NCBI GenBank assembly: GCA_050292445.1
Contig: JBNKLQ010000165.1
Coordinates: forward strand, 1-13,783
Length of the DNA stretch: 13,783 nt
Reading direction: 5' to 3'
Origin: Leptofilum sp050292445
GTDB taxonomy: Bacteria > Chloroflexota > Anaerolineae > Promineifilales > Promineifilaceae
Shown here in pieces: positions 1 to 7,312 of this stretch; position 1 is the stretch's first letter; every line of letters begins with the position of its first letter. The notes beneath the pieces were generated by a model. It had not been told where the DNA came from and searched no databases. It saw only the letters and a program-made list of their open reading frames with translations. The position numbers and the translations under genes are program-made.

Positions 1-279
1 GATAGACACTGAAAGAACCGTGGTGATCGACGAAATTTTTATCGAATTCCAAATCCAGGTACCAAAAGGCGTCTCCGGTGTATTAAACAAGGTACGGTAA
101 TTGTCCAGGCCAATATTTTTGGGAATCAGGCTGGCCGTTGCCAGGGTGTTGGATGGGTTAAGTGATGTTGATAAGATCCACAACACCGGGAAAATGGCAA
201 AAGCAATCAATATGAGCGCGACCAGCCAGCGCATTGTATAAGAGAGATATCTGCGTTGTTTGAATGTTAAATTAGACAC
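1..279 (-). CDS. MalG-like sugar ABC transporter permease, 5' part, with apparent frameshift; cut by window edge
   Basis: This is the N-terminal part of the second inner-membrane permease of a maltose/maltodextrin-type ABC importer. I chose the GTG at 279, which overlaps the end of the MalF gene by 8 bases. It has a GGAGG ribosome site 9 bases upstream and gives the N-terminus MSNLTFKQRRYLSYTMRWLV. This is a basic stretch followed by one membrane segment ending ...FPVLWILSTSLNPS, typical of MalG. Reading on gives ...LDNYRTLFNTPETPFWY, then nonsense (LDLEFDKNF) to the edge. If one base is dropped at about positions 58-59, the frame becomes WIWNSIKISSITTVLSVSI, the usual conserved MalG continuation. 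So a one-base insertion separates about 73 codons from the rest. It may be a sequencing error or a real lesion; the sequence alone cannot say. The family call is firm, the integrity is not. Confidence 0.8.
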   Translation of the reverse strand, partial: MSNLTFKQRRYLSYTMRWLVALILIAFAIFPVLWILSTSLNPSNTLATASLIPKNIGLDNYRTLFNTPETPFGTWIWNSIKISSITTVLSVSI

Positions 280-1864
280 CTTCACCAACCTCCTCCCACA
301 TCTTGGTATAGCGGAATTGAAACAGTGTGATAATCGCCACAATGGCGAAAATGACAATGGTAATCGCTGCCCCCAAACCATATTCTTTACCACGTCCAGC
401 GGCAAAGGCCAAGTTGTAGACGTAGCTAATCAAAATATCTGTATGCCCCGCCCTGGTGAGCGATCCCGCAATCGGCGGCCCTCCTTCGATGAAGAGAAAG
501 ATGATGTTGAAGTTGTTGAAGTTAAAGGTAAAAGAGGCCACCAGCAGGGGGCCTACAGCCACGAGCAGAAGAGGGAGGGTGATTTTGAAAAAGCTCTGGA
601 AGGCATTGGCCCCATCCACTTTGGCAGCTTCATACAAATCTGAGGGAATGGCTTGTAGGGCACCACTGCAAATCAAAAAGAAGTAGGGATACCCCAGCCA
701 TAAATTTACAATGAGAATGGCTAGCTTTGCCAAGGTGGGATCAACTGTCCATTGAGGCGCAATATTGAAGAGTTCCGTCAATGTGCGATTGATCACCCCC
801 ACTTCATTGTTAAACATCCCTTTCCAGATGAGGATGGTGATTAGGCTGGGAATAGTGTAGGGGATGAGTAAAAATGATTGGATGATTTTTCGCCCAGGAA
901 TGGTGCGGTCATTAAAGATGTAGGCAATGCCCAAACCAAGCGCAAAAGTAGAAAAAACGCTGAGAAAGGCAAAGGCAAAGTTCCAAATGATGATCCGCGT
1001 GAGGGGGCCTCTGAGAGCCGAACTTTGAAAGAAGCGGGTAAAGTTGCCTACGCCCACATTGGCGCGGTAGCCTGAGGTGAGTTCCGCGCCATTTCGTGCT
1101 GTCCAACGGCCGTCTACCGGAAGATATTCCGTACCCGTTTCCAGGTCAATCAGCGCATCTTTCACTTCATCATATTCAAACTTTGGCTGTAGCTGGGCCG
1201 CTTCACTGGCAGAGCGAATCTTCACGCCATCGGTTTCAGTGCCAAACAGAATTTCTGGAATATTTTTATCAGCCGCTATGCGTATGGCATTGAGGCGTGA
1301 ATAGCCCGCAATCTCATTAGGAATACCGCTTTCGTCAAAATCAGAAGCGTCTGTTGCCTCACTGGCTGGTATCAGGGGAACATCTGGGAACGCAAGAAAG
1401 CTTTCACCCGCAGCATTTTGCAGCCAAAGGGCATAGTCGCCATCTTCGTTAACGTAACCCGTCCACGAATAGCTGGTGCCACCTTCAGGCAAGTAGCGCT
1501 CCTTCATGATTTGCTCAATGGATTGGGGCTTGGTGAGCAGATGGCCATCACCGTAATTGGTAAAGGCCACAAATACGGTGAGTATGATCGGCCAGATGGC
1601 AAACATGGCCATCATCACCAGGCCAAGCAGCATCCAGCGCAGGGGGTACATATCCCGCACGAGGATAATGTAATTGATGCCAGCTGCAATGAGCGTGATG
1701 ACAATGCCGAGGGAAGCAAAGCCTTCGCCAAAGGCGCGCACAGCAAACCAGATAGCAAAAGCATCAATGGCTAAAAGCAAAACGAGTCGTAAGACAACAG
1801 TCAATAGGGTTGCACTCTGCCCGGTCGGTTGTGGCTGTGGCTTGTTGAGCGCTTGAACTGCCAT
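272..1864 (-). CDS. MalF-like sugar ABC transporter permease
   Basis: Inner-membrane permease of a maltose/maltodextrin-type importer, 530 residues, close to MalF (about 514 in E. coli). Visible membrane segments are about 21-41, 50-70 and 76-98. A large hydrophilic extracytoplasmic loop (about 102-285) corresponds to the MalF P2 loop that touches the binding protein. Further segments lie at about 291-316, 329-348, 379-400, 432-447 and 498-517. The cytoplasmic EAA loop that docks on the ATPase is EAAKVDGANAFQSFFKITLP (412-431), with the invariant Gly at 418. The ATG at 1864 is preceded by AAGGAGG at 1873-1879, an ideal ribosome site. It lies downstream of the binding-protein gene and overlaps the MalG-like gene, so the three form one transport operon. 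No ATPase is encoded here, so a shared MsmK/MalK-type ATPase from elsewhere is likely. Substrate (maltose, maltodextrin or another oligosaccharide) is inferred from family only. Confidence 0.92.
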   Translation of the reverse strand: MAVQALNKPQPQPTGQSATLLTVVLRLVLLLAIDAFAIWFAVRAFGEGFASLGIVITLIAAGINYIILVRDMYPLRWMLLGLVMMAMFAIWPIILTVFVAFTNYGDGHLLTKPQSIEQIMKERYLPEGGTSYSWTGYVNEDGDYALWLQNAAGESFLAFPDVPLIPASEATDASDFDESGIPNEIAGYSRLNAIRIAADKNIPEILFGTETDGVKIRSASEAAQLQPKFEYDEVKDALIDLETGTEYLPVDGRWTARNGAELTSGYRANVGVGNFTRFFQSSALRGPLTRIIIWNFAFAFLSVFSTFALGLGIAYIFNDRTIPGRKIIQSFLLIPYTIPSLITILIWKGMFNNEVGVINRTLTELFNIAPQWTVDPTLAKLAILIVNLWLGYPYFFLICSGALQAIPSDLYEAAKVDGANAFQSFFKITLPLLLVAVGPLLVASFTFNFNNFNIIFLFIEGGPPIAGSLTRAGHTDILISYVYNLAFAAGRGKEYGLGAAITIVIFAIVAIITLFQFRYTKMWEEVGEGV

Positions 1865-1956
1865 AAGGCAAACCTCCTTCCTAATCCTGCGGGGAATCCT
1901 TCTCTTCCTAAGATTCTGTTTTGGGGTAACTGTAAGAGCGTGCGTGTGCTTGAAGT

Positions 1957-2000
1957 AAAAAAGTGAGGCTCAGAAACGGCCGTTTCCAAGCCCCACTTTT
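1957..2000 (-). terminator. Intrinsic terminator between binding protein and permease genes
   Basis: Nine bases after the binding-protein stop codon is a long hairpin with paired outer arms AAAAGTG/CACTTTT (1959-1965 and 1994-2000). Inner pairs are GGCT/AGCC, and the apex is the 14-base palindrome GAAACGGCCGTTTC (1973-1986). On the minus strand it is followed by six T residues. This looks like a leaky terminator or mRNA-stabilising 3' end. It would let the binding protein be made in excess over the permeases, as is common in sugar ABC operons. Confidence 0.75.
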
Positions 2001-2009
2001 AACGCGGAA

Positions 2010-3689
2010 TTATCCGCCTGTTTCGATTGTTAGAATCTTGGATTCAGAATCCCAGGTAAAGGTAACCGGCCCATCGGAATCTACGGTAAAGGCGATGTTG
2101 TCGCCATCAGCAACCCCATCAACCCCGTAATTCTCTGTCCAGGCCCCATCAAGAGCGACTTTGCCCTCGTACTCGCCAGCCGGAACATCAAAGGTAGCGG
2201 AATAGGTGCCGTCACCGTTGTCAGTTAAAGCTGTGCCCGTGCAAGCTGGATCCCAATCGCCTTCGCAAAGGCCAGAGGCAACCTGCCAGGAACCAGGAAC
2301 ATTAACCATACCCGCAGCTGAACCGCCGATGAGGTCGCGGATTTGAGCAGCCCCATTTGTGAGAGCTTCGTCAGCCGTTTGTTCACCGTTAATGATCAAG
2401 GTAAAGGAATCAGCCCAACTACCCCAAACAGAACCCATTTCTGGGATGGCTGGCATAGGTACTGCGTCTGCTCCGGTAACGCCAAAGGCAGCAATGTCAG
2501 GATCATCACTTGTTACAGAAATTAAAGCGGAGGGACGATTGCCCGCATCAGCCAACTCCTGCATGACTTCTTGGGTTGCCACAAACTCGGTGAGGAATGT
2601 TTGTGCCAACAGCACGTTTTCGCTCAGCGCATTCACGGCAAAACCCTGTACACCAAGGAACGATTGACCAACTTGTTCGGCAGCGGGGAAGGTGGTAATG
2701 GCATAGGGAACGCCAGATTCACGCAGACGGTCTAAAGCCCACGGGCCAGCCAGCAGGAAGGGAACTTCGCCGGTTTCAAATTGCAGATGGGCTGTGTCCC
2801 AATCTGTGCTGCTGCTGATGTAACCAGCTTCTACATTTTCTTGGATAAAGTCGCCAGCTGCAATCATGCCAGGGCTGTCGATACCGACATCGCTCGGATC
2901 GTAGCCATTGTCATTAACGCCAAACACATAGCCACCAAAAGCTGTTTGCAGTGGGAATGCGTCGTAGGTCGTACCCGTAAGCGCCAGGGCATACGTAGCG
3001 TCACCACTGTCAACCAAGGCCCCACCCATCTCTATCAACTCATCCCAGGTGGTGGGCGGTGTTTCGATCATGTCGGTGTTGTAGAAAAAGGCAAGATTTT
3101 CAACGGCGTAGGGCATACCAACAAGTTGGCCTTCATAAGTAAAAGCATCAATCGCCACCGGCTGGAAATCATCGACTTTGTCGCCTAAATCAATTGGAGC
3201 CAACAAACCGCTGGCAAAGAAGCCACCGATGCGGTCATGGGCCAGAATAAGAATATCTGGACCTTCACCTGCAGGGGCAGCAATGGGGAATTGATCGTTA
3301 ATATCGGCAACTTGCTCGACGATTAAGCCAACGCCATACTCAGCCTGGAAAGATTCGGCGAGGTCAATCAGGATTGGGGCGCGTGTGTCATCAGCCCAAA
3401 CCGTAATAGAAACGTCAAATTCTTCTACGGCCGCTTCTTCAGTAGGTTCTTCCTCAGCTACAACTTCTTCTTCGACAGGCTCTTCTTCAGCTACAACTTC
3501 TTCTTCCATGGGCTCTTCATCCATGACCTCTTCTTCTTCCATGGGTTCTTCATCCATGGCTTCTTCTTCGGTCGTTGCTGGTTCGTCAGCCGTATCTTCT
3601 ACAGTAGGTTCGCTACCGCCACAGGCGCTCAAAAATAGAGCTCCCAGTAAAAACAAAACTGCTAAGATGGTCCATTTTTTATTGTTCAT
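2010..3689 (-). CDS. Sugar-binding lipoprotein (MalE-like) with acidic linker and C-terminal X25-like glucan-binding module
   Basis: Extracellular solute-binding protein of the adjacent importer, 559 residues from the ATG at 3689. That start has GAGGAG four bases upstream; an in-frame TTG at 3701 has no ribosome site. A lipoprotein signal ends in LSAC with Cys23. Residues about 25-92 are a Glu-rich linker built from an 11-residue repeat. Residues about 93-458 are the bilobal binding domain (ITVWADDTRAP near the start, GEGPDILILAHD, GMPYAVENLAFFYNTD, VPFLLAGPWAL). From about 463 to 559 there is a separate beta-rich module with CEGDWDPAC, LTDNGDGTYSATFDVPAGEY and KVALDGAWTENYGVDG. It resembles the X25-type modules of pullulanases and other alpha-glucan enzymes; Cys475 and Cys483 may form a disulfide. 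The combination suggests capture of maltodextrin or other alpha-glucans. The binding-protein call is firm, the substrate and module assignment are inferred by resemblance. Confidence 0.9.
   Translation of the reverse strand: MNNKKWTILAVLFLLGALFLSACGGSEPTVEDTADEPATTEEEAMDEEPMEEEEVMDEEPMEEEVVAEEEPVEEEVVAEEEPTEEAAVEEFDVSITVWADDTRAPILIDLAESFQAEYGVGLIVEQVADINDQFPIAAPAGEGPDILILAHDRIGGFFASGLLAPIDLGDKVDDFQPVAIDAFTYEGQLVGMPYAVENLAFFYNTDMIETPPTTWDELIEMGGALVDSGDATYALALTGTTYDAFPLQTAFGGYVFGVNDNGYDPSDVGIDSPGMIAAGDFIQENVEAGYISSSTDWDTAHLQFETGEVPFLLAGPWALDRLRESGVPYAITTFPAAEQVGQSFLGVQGFAVNALSENVLLAQTFLTEFVATQEVMQELADAGNRPSALISVTSDDPDIAAFGVTGADAVPMPAIPEMGSVWGSWADSFTLIINGEQTADEALTNGAAQIRDLIGGSAAGMVNVPGSWQVASGLCEGDWDPACTGTALTDNGDGTYSATFDVPAGEYEGKVALDGAWTENYGVDGVADGDNIAFTVDSDGPVTFTWDSESKILTIETGG
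3448..3570 (-). repeat. 33-bp tandem repeat encoding the acidic linker
   Basis: About 3.7 copies of a 33-base unit lie in register at 3448-3480, 3481-3513, 3514-3546 and 3547-3570. They encode an 11-residue Glu-rich unit such as EPVEEEVVAEE or EPMEEEEVMDE in the linker between the lipid-anchored Cys and the sugar-binding domain. Copy number is likely to vary between strains. Confidence 0.85.
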
Positions 3690-3877
3690 CTCACTCCTCA
3701 AATTTTTTATTTTTTAATTTTGAAAATATTGGCGTACTTATTGACTTGATGGTTTTGTGGAAGGCACCACCTCCTTCAGTGGGCAAGGCTAATCTTTTGT
3801 TCTCGTTTATTAAGACTCAATTGTAAATTTAAGATGCCTATGAACTCGATTCTCGTTTGTAGAAGAGTCTTCTGAAT
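3690..3877 (-). promoter_or_regulatory. Promoter/operator region of the sugar ABC operon (sites not firmly assigned)
   Basis: These 188 bases separate the MarR-type gene from the transporter operon and must hold its promoter if the operon is separately transcribed. I see no convincing -35/-10 pair. Visible structure includes two direct copies of TTCTCGTTT (3800-3808 and 3850-3858, plus-strand sense), 50 bases apart. There is also the 13-base palindrome AGAAGAGTCTTCT (3861-3873), just after the MarR stop codon. Either could be a regulator site. Confidence 0.35.
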
Positions 3878-4351
3878 TTATGTTTTTTCAGCGTTGTATC
3901 CATTAACTGGCAGGAGCGGCTGCGATAATTTTTCTTGTAAAGAATCATTTAGCAAGGAAAGGTTTTCCAGAAGATTGCCTTGTGAAATTTCGCTGATGCA
4001 GCTGAGGCGAAGTTCATTATATGTTTGATGAGCGGCGGAGATTTCTGTGCAAACAGTTTTCCCTTGTTCGGTGAGGTAGAGGCGGAGGGTACGGCCGTCT
4101 GTTTCATGTGGTTTGCGTAGAATATAACCGGTATTTTCCAGCCCTTTGACAATGCGCGTGACGTTGCTTTTGTCGCATAAAAGGCGATCACTTAACTCGC
4201 TGGAAGAGAGTCCTGGTTTTTCCAAAATATGGAGTAATGCATAATAGCGTGTGGGGCTGAGATTATATTGACCAAATAATCGACGGTCACCATCATCGAG
4301 GAGGATGAAAGTTTGTTTTAGAAGGTTGTAGAGCAGTTCTCTATCGCTCAT
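3878..4351 (-). CDS. MarR-family transcriptional regulator
   Basis: 157-residue winged-helix DNA-binding protein of the MarR family, which bind palindromes as dimers and are usually released by small ligands or oxidation. The recognition region reads SSSELSDRLLCDKSNVTRIVKGLENTGYILRK (about residues 49-80). It is followed by the wing, with the conserved Asp-x-Arg in HETDGRTLRLYLTEQG. Flanking helices at both ends would form the dimer interface. One Cys (59) lies in the recognition region, but no redox pair is obvious. The ribosome site before the ATG at 4351 is weak. Its promoter region carries two tandem palindromes, so autoregulation is likely. It sits between pheT and a sugar transporter operon in the same direction. 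The target and ligand cannot be told from the sequence. Confidence 0.88.
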   Translation of the reverse strand: MSDRELLYNLLKQTFILLDDGDRRLFGQYNLSPTRYYALLHILEKPGLSSSELSDRLLCDKSNVTRIVKGLENTGYILRKPHETDGRTLRLYLTEQGKTVCTEISAAHQTYNELRLSCISEISQGNLLENLSLLNDSLQEKLSQPLLPVNGYNAEKT

Positions 4352-4390
4352 GCTGTTTCAGTGGACCTTTTGGGAAAATGGGTTCCAAAA

Positions 4391-4429
4391 ATATAGTTGA
4401 TACCTCAACAGTTGATGCATCAACTATAT
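4391..4429. promoter_or_regulatory. Tandem palindromic operators for the MarR-type regulator
   Basis: Two similar sites lie 15 bases apart: GTTGATACCTCAAC (4396-4409, imperfect) and GTTGATGCATCAAC (4411-4424, perfect). They are enclosed by 11-base inverted arms ATATAGTTGAT/ATCAACTATAT (4391-4401 and 4419-4429). The arms overlap a possible minus-strand -10 TATATT (4390-4395), about 40 bases before the MarR start. A further weak pair CAAC/GTTG lies at 4449-4461. Position and symmetry fit MarR autoregulation. Confidence 0.65.
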
Positions 4430-4535
4430 CACTGAACTTTAGGCATGTCAACCAATAGTTGGCACTAAAATTTGGGCACTTCGTCACTTGATTTGCTGGC
4501 AATGGGTGGGGGGCTTTGAGATTTGAAAGGAGGGT

Positions 4536-4581
4536 GATGCGTGAAACGTGATGCGCCAGGGCGCATCACGTTTCACGCATC
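4536..4581 (-). terminator. 22-bp perfect hairpin after pheT
   Basis: Two 22-base arms (4536-4557 and 4560-4581) are exact reverse complements with only AG between them, starting six bases after the pheT stop codon. No T-tract follows on the minus strand (CACCCTCC), so it is not a classical intrinsic terminator. It may act as an RNA 3' end stabiliser or be a dispersed palindromic repeat. The octamer GTGATGCG occurs twice on its left side (4534-4541 and 4548-4555). Confidence 0.55.
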
Positions 4582-4586
4582 CTTAT

Positions 4587-7121
4587 TTATTCGCGTAGTT
4601 GGGCGTTCAAGCGATGCTTGAGCTGTCCGATGATTTTTTTGCGGCTTTTTTGCACCACTTTGTCTGTGAGGGTTTTATCAGGTGCCTGGAAGGTGAGATG
4701 GTAGGCAAGGCTTTTCTTGCCTGAACCAATTTGTTCACCCTCGTATAGGTCGAACAGTTCCACGTCTTTGAGCAGAAAACCACCTGATTTGCGGATGGCT
4801 TCTTCGACCGCTTTGGCGGCAACATCCTTATCCACCACCACCGCAATATCTTCATGCACGGCTGGGTACTGCGAGATGGGATCGTATGGGTAGTGGCTGG
4901 GTATGTGGGCGATAAGCGCGTCCAGGTCGATGTCGGCCGCCAGGACGGGTTGGTCTTTATCTTCCAGCTGTACGTCGAACTGCTCGACTACCAGTGGGTG
5001 CAGTTCACCCATCACGCCGACCTGATTTTCGCCCAACAGAAGCCGTGCCGTGCGGCCTGGCCGGTAGCTGGGATGCTCTACTGGTTCGTAGCTGATGCTG
5101 AGATGCAGCTCATTGAACAGTGCTTCAAGCATACCCTTCAAATCGAAGAAGTCGTAAGTACCAGATTCGCCATTTTGCCAACCTAGCACGGTACGTTGCC
5201 CGCTCAGCACAACGGAAAGGCGCGTCTGCTCAGTGGGCAGAATTTCATCCTCATCAGCGATGAAGATGGGGCCAACCTCGAACATGGCCAGCCGATCCTG
5301 AAAACGGCTGTTATTGGCGGCAATCTCCACCACGGAGGCAAGCAGGCTGTGGCGCATCTCGGCTCGTTCGGCGGAAAGGGGATTGGTGAGGGCGACGTAC
5401 GGCCGATCATCTGGCCCAGCCGCGTGATTTTTAGGCATCAACTTTGCTTCCTGTACTTTGGACGTGAGGCGGAAGGTGATGAGCTCCTGCAAGCCAGCCT
5501 GCACCAGCGTGTCTTTGATACGTTCTTCCTGCTCTAGTTTGGGATTGCCCCGCTGTGGCGGCAGCACGTCAGATAGCACGGTGGAGGGGATGTTGTCGTA
5601 GCCGTACATGCGGCAAATTTCTTCCACCAAATCGTGCGGCCCTTCGATATCCATGCGGTGGTCGGGTGCGGTGACGATGAGATGATCGTCATGCACCTCG
5701 GCGGCAAATTCGAGGCGTTCCAGCAGTTCGGCCATTTCGGCACCGCTTAAATCCAGACCGCTGAGGCGACGGGCGTAATCCAGCTTGAGCGTCACGGTGA
5801 CGGGTTCAGGCGGATTAGGGTAGTAGTCGAGGATGCCGTTGGCAACGGTGCCGCCAGCCAAACGGCGTAGCAGGTCAGCGGCGCGGTGCGCACCTAGCAG
5901 CGCCTGGCTGGGGTGCACGCCCCGGCTGAAGCGGAAGGCGGCGTCGGTATGGATGCCCAGCTTGGTGCTGGTGCGGCGAATGTTGATGAAGTTCCAGGCG
6001 GCTGCTTCCAGAAAGACGTTTTGCGTTTCTGGCCGGATTTCACTGTCCAGACCACCCATCACGCCACCCAAACTGAGGTTTCCCAGCGGGTCGGTCACCA
6101 AAATGCTGTAAGGCTCCAGCTTGTGGCTGATACCGTCCAACGTGGTGAGCGTTTCGCCGTCCTGGGGCAGGCGGGTGTTGATCTGGATGGGGCCGTCGGG
6201 ATTGTACTCGTCGGCGCGGCGGCGCAGGAAGTCGTAGTCGAAGGTGTGGTTGGGCTGGCCCATTTCCAGCATGACGTAGTTGGAGATGTCAACAACGACG
6301 TTGATGGGGCGCTGCCCAGCGAGGCGGAGCCTATGCTGCATCCAGTACGGGCTGGCAGTTTGCTGCACGCCTTCGATGATGTAGCCCACAAAGCGGGGGT
6401 TGAGTTCTGGATTTTCGGTGGTGAGCTGGATACGGCCGTCTACATCCGGCCCCTCCATTTTCACCGAATAATCGGGGTAGCGGATGGGCTGTTTGGTGAG
6501 GGCGGCATACTCGCGCGCCACACCGACCATCGAGGCGCAGCGGGCGATGTTGGGGATGATGTCGATCTCCAGCACGGCGTCGCCGAGCACATCTTGCAGC
6601 GGCGTGCCGGGCTGGTAATCGGGCGAGTTGGCGTCCTTTTGGATGAGGATGATGCCTTCGTGCTCTTCGCTGATGCCCAGCTCTTTTTCGGAGCAGAGCA
6701 TAGCGTCGTTGTAGATGCCGCGCAGTTCGCGCCCTTTGAGTTTGGTGGAACGGCCGTCTTTGTGGCCATCGTACAAAACAGAGCCTTCCAGCGCGAGGGG
6801 TGAGTACAGCTGCATGTTGCTTACGTCACCTTGTTCTAGATATTGGAACAGGTTGGGTGCGCCAGTGACGACGGTTTTGGTACGGCCGTTGCCATAATCA
6901 ACCGTCGCCAACACCAACCGGTCTGCATTGGGATGCTGCTCTACCTTGAGCAGGTGGGCCAGCAAGACAAGCTCGCGATCCCATTCCAACTCCGCGCCGG
7001 GAATGCCGATCTTTTCAATGGTTTTTACTTCCAGACCCGCGTTGGTTAGCAGGCGGTCTACCTGCTCGACGGGCTTATCAATGGTGACAAAATCTTTGAG
7101 CCATGAGAGTGGTACAAGCAT
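4587..7121 (-). CDS. pheT: Phenylalanyl-tRNA synthetase beta subunit
   Basis: Beta subunit of the cytoplasmic heterotetrameric PheRS that charges tRNA-Phe with phenylalanine, 844 residues, slightly longer than the usual 790-820. Domains in order are: N-terminal helix; an EMAP-like tRNA-binding domain (about 45-160, HPNADRLVLATVDYG); the B3/4 editing domain (about 215-425, RPINVVVDISNYVMLEMGQP, GGVMGG); B5 (about 441-512, DLVEEICRMYGYDNIPST); a catalytic-like core (about 515-740, NPLSAERAEMRHSLL); and the C-terminal FDX-ACB anticodon-binding domain (about 750-844). The ATG at 7121 has AAGAGG five bases upstream. It is separated from pheS by a yfhO-like gene and a probable MITE, so it may need its own promoter or read-through from the pheS attenuator. 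Confidence 0.97.
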   Translation of the reverse strand: MLVPLSWLKDFVTIDKPVEQVDRLLTNAGLEVKTIEKIGIPGAELEWDRELVLLAHLLKVEQHPNADRLVLATVDYGNGRTKTVVTGAPNLFQYLEQGDVSNMQLYSPLALEGSVLYDGHKDGRSTKLKGRELRGIYNDAMLCSEKELGISEEHEGIILIQKDANSPDYQPGTPLQDVLGDAVLEIDIIPNIARCASMVGVAREYAALTKQPIRYPDYSVKMEGPDVDGRIQLTTENPELNPRFVGYIIEGVQQTASPYWMQHRLRLAGQRPINVVVDISNYVMLEMGQPNHTFDYDFLRRRADEYNPDGPIQINTRLPQDGETLTTLDGISHKLEPYSILVTDPLGNLSLGGVMGGLDSEIRPETQNVFLEAAAWNFINIRRTSTKLGIHTDAAFRFSRGVHPSQALLGAHRAADLLRRLAGGTVANGILDYYPNPPEPVTVTLKLDYARRLSGLDLSGAEMAELLERLEFAAEVHDDHLIVTAPDHRMDIEGPHDLVEEICRMYGYDNIPSTVLSDVLPPQRGNPKLEQEERIKDTLVQAGLQELITFRLTSKVQEAKLMPKNHAAGPDDRPYVALTNPLSAERAEMRHSLLASVVEIAANNSRFQDRLAMFEVGPIFIADEDEILPTEQTRLSVVLSGQRTVLGWQNGESGTYDFFDLKGMLEALFNELHLSISYEPVEHPSYRPGRTARLLLGENQVGVMGELHPLVVEQFDVQLEDKDQPVLAADIDLDALIAHIPSHYPYDPISQYPAVHEDIAVVVDKDVAAKAVEEAIRKSGGFLLKDVELFDLYEGEQIGSGKKSLAYHLTFQAPDKTLTDKVVQKSRKKIIGQLKHRLNAQLRE

Positions 7122-7168
7122 AATAACCTCTTTAATGCAAAATCATATCTGATTGATGATTGTTTTTG

Positions 7169-7292
7169 GTAACTATACAGGTGTCATACCCGCGAAGGCG
7201 GGTATCCATCTTCTAGACCAGAGTGGATTCCTGCTTTCGCAGGAATGACAATACTATTTTGTAACGATTCTCAGGGAGACCTGAATAGTTAC
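7169..7292. mobile_element. Probable 124-bp MITE with terminal inverted repeats and 8-bp target duplication
   Basis: The ends GTAACTATACAGGT (7169-7182) and ACCTGAATAGTTAC (7279-7292) are inverted repeats matching at 13 of 14 positions. Immediately outside both ends is the same octamer TGTTTTTG (7161-7168 and 7293-7300), a candidate target-site duplication. The interior has no coding capacity. It holds an inverted pair of REP-like repeats, and the right end folds on itself (GTAAC...GTTAC at 7261-7292). GTAA ends with an 8-base duplication resemble IS66-type elements, but the mobilising family is only a guess. It lies 47 bases upstream of pheT. Confidence 0.6.
7183..7249. repeat. Inverted pair of REP-like palindromic repeats
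   Basis: A 26-base palindromic unit (7183-7208, core CCCGCGAAGGCGGG) is followed after 15 bases by a diverged copy in inverse orientation (7224-7249, core CTGCTTTCGCAG). This is a REP doublet. The left unit plus one flanking base is identical over 27 bases to a copy at 13722-13748. No RAYT transposase is present in the window. Confidence 0.75.
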
Positions 7293-7312
7293 TGTTTTTG
7301 TTTGATAAATAT

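Noticed and set aside
3689..3701. TTG start at 3701 for the sugar-binding lipoprotein
   Set aside because: The ATG at 3689 has a GAGGAG site just upstream and gives a normal lipoprotein signal; the TTG has no ribosome site.
3385..3717. Plus-strand Ser-rich open frame
   Set aside because: It is the antisense reading of the 33-base acidic-linker repeat of the sugar-binding lipoprotein.
5913..6803. Long plus-strand open frame of 296 codons opposite pheT
   Set aside because: It lies entirely antisense to a well-recognised gene, its translation resembles no family and is His/Val/Asp-rich in the way of antisense frames. It is a by-product of pheT codon use.
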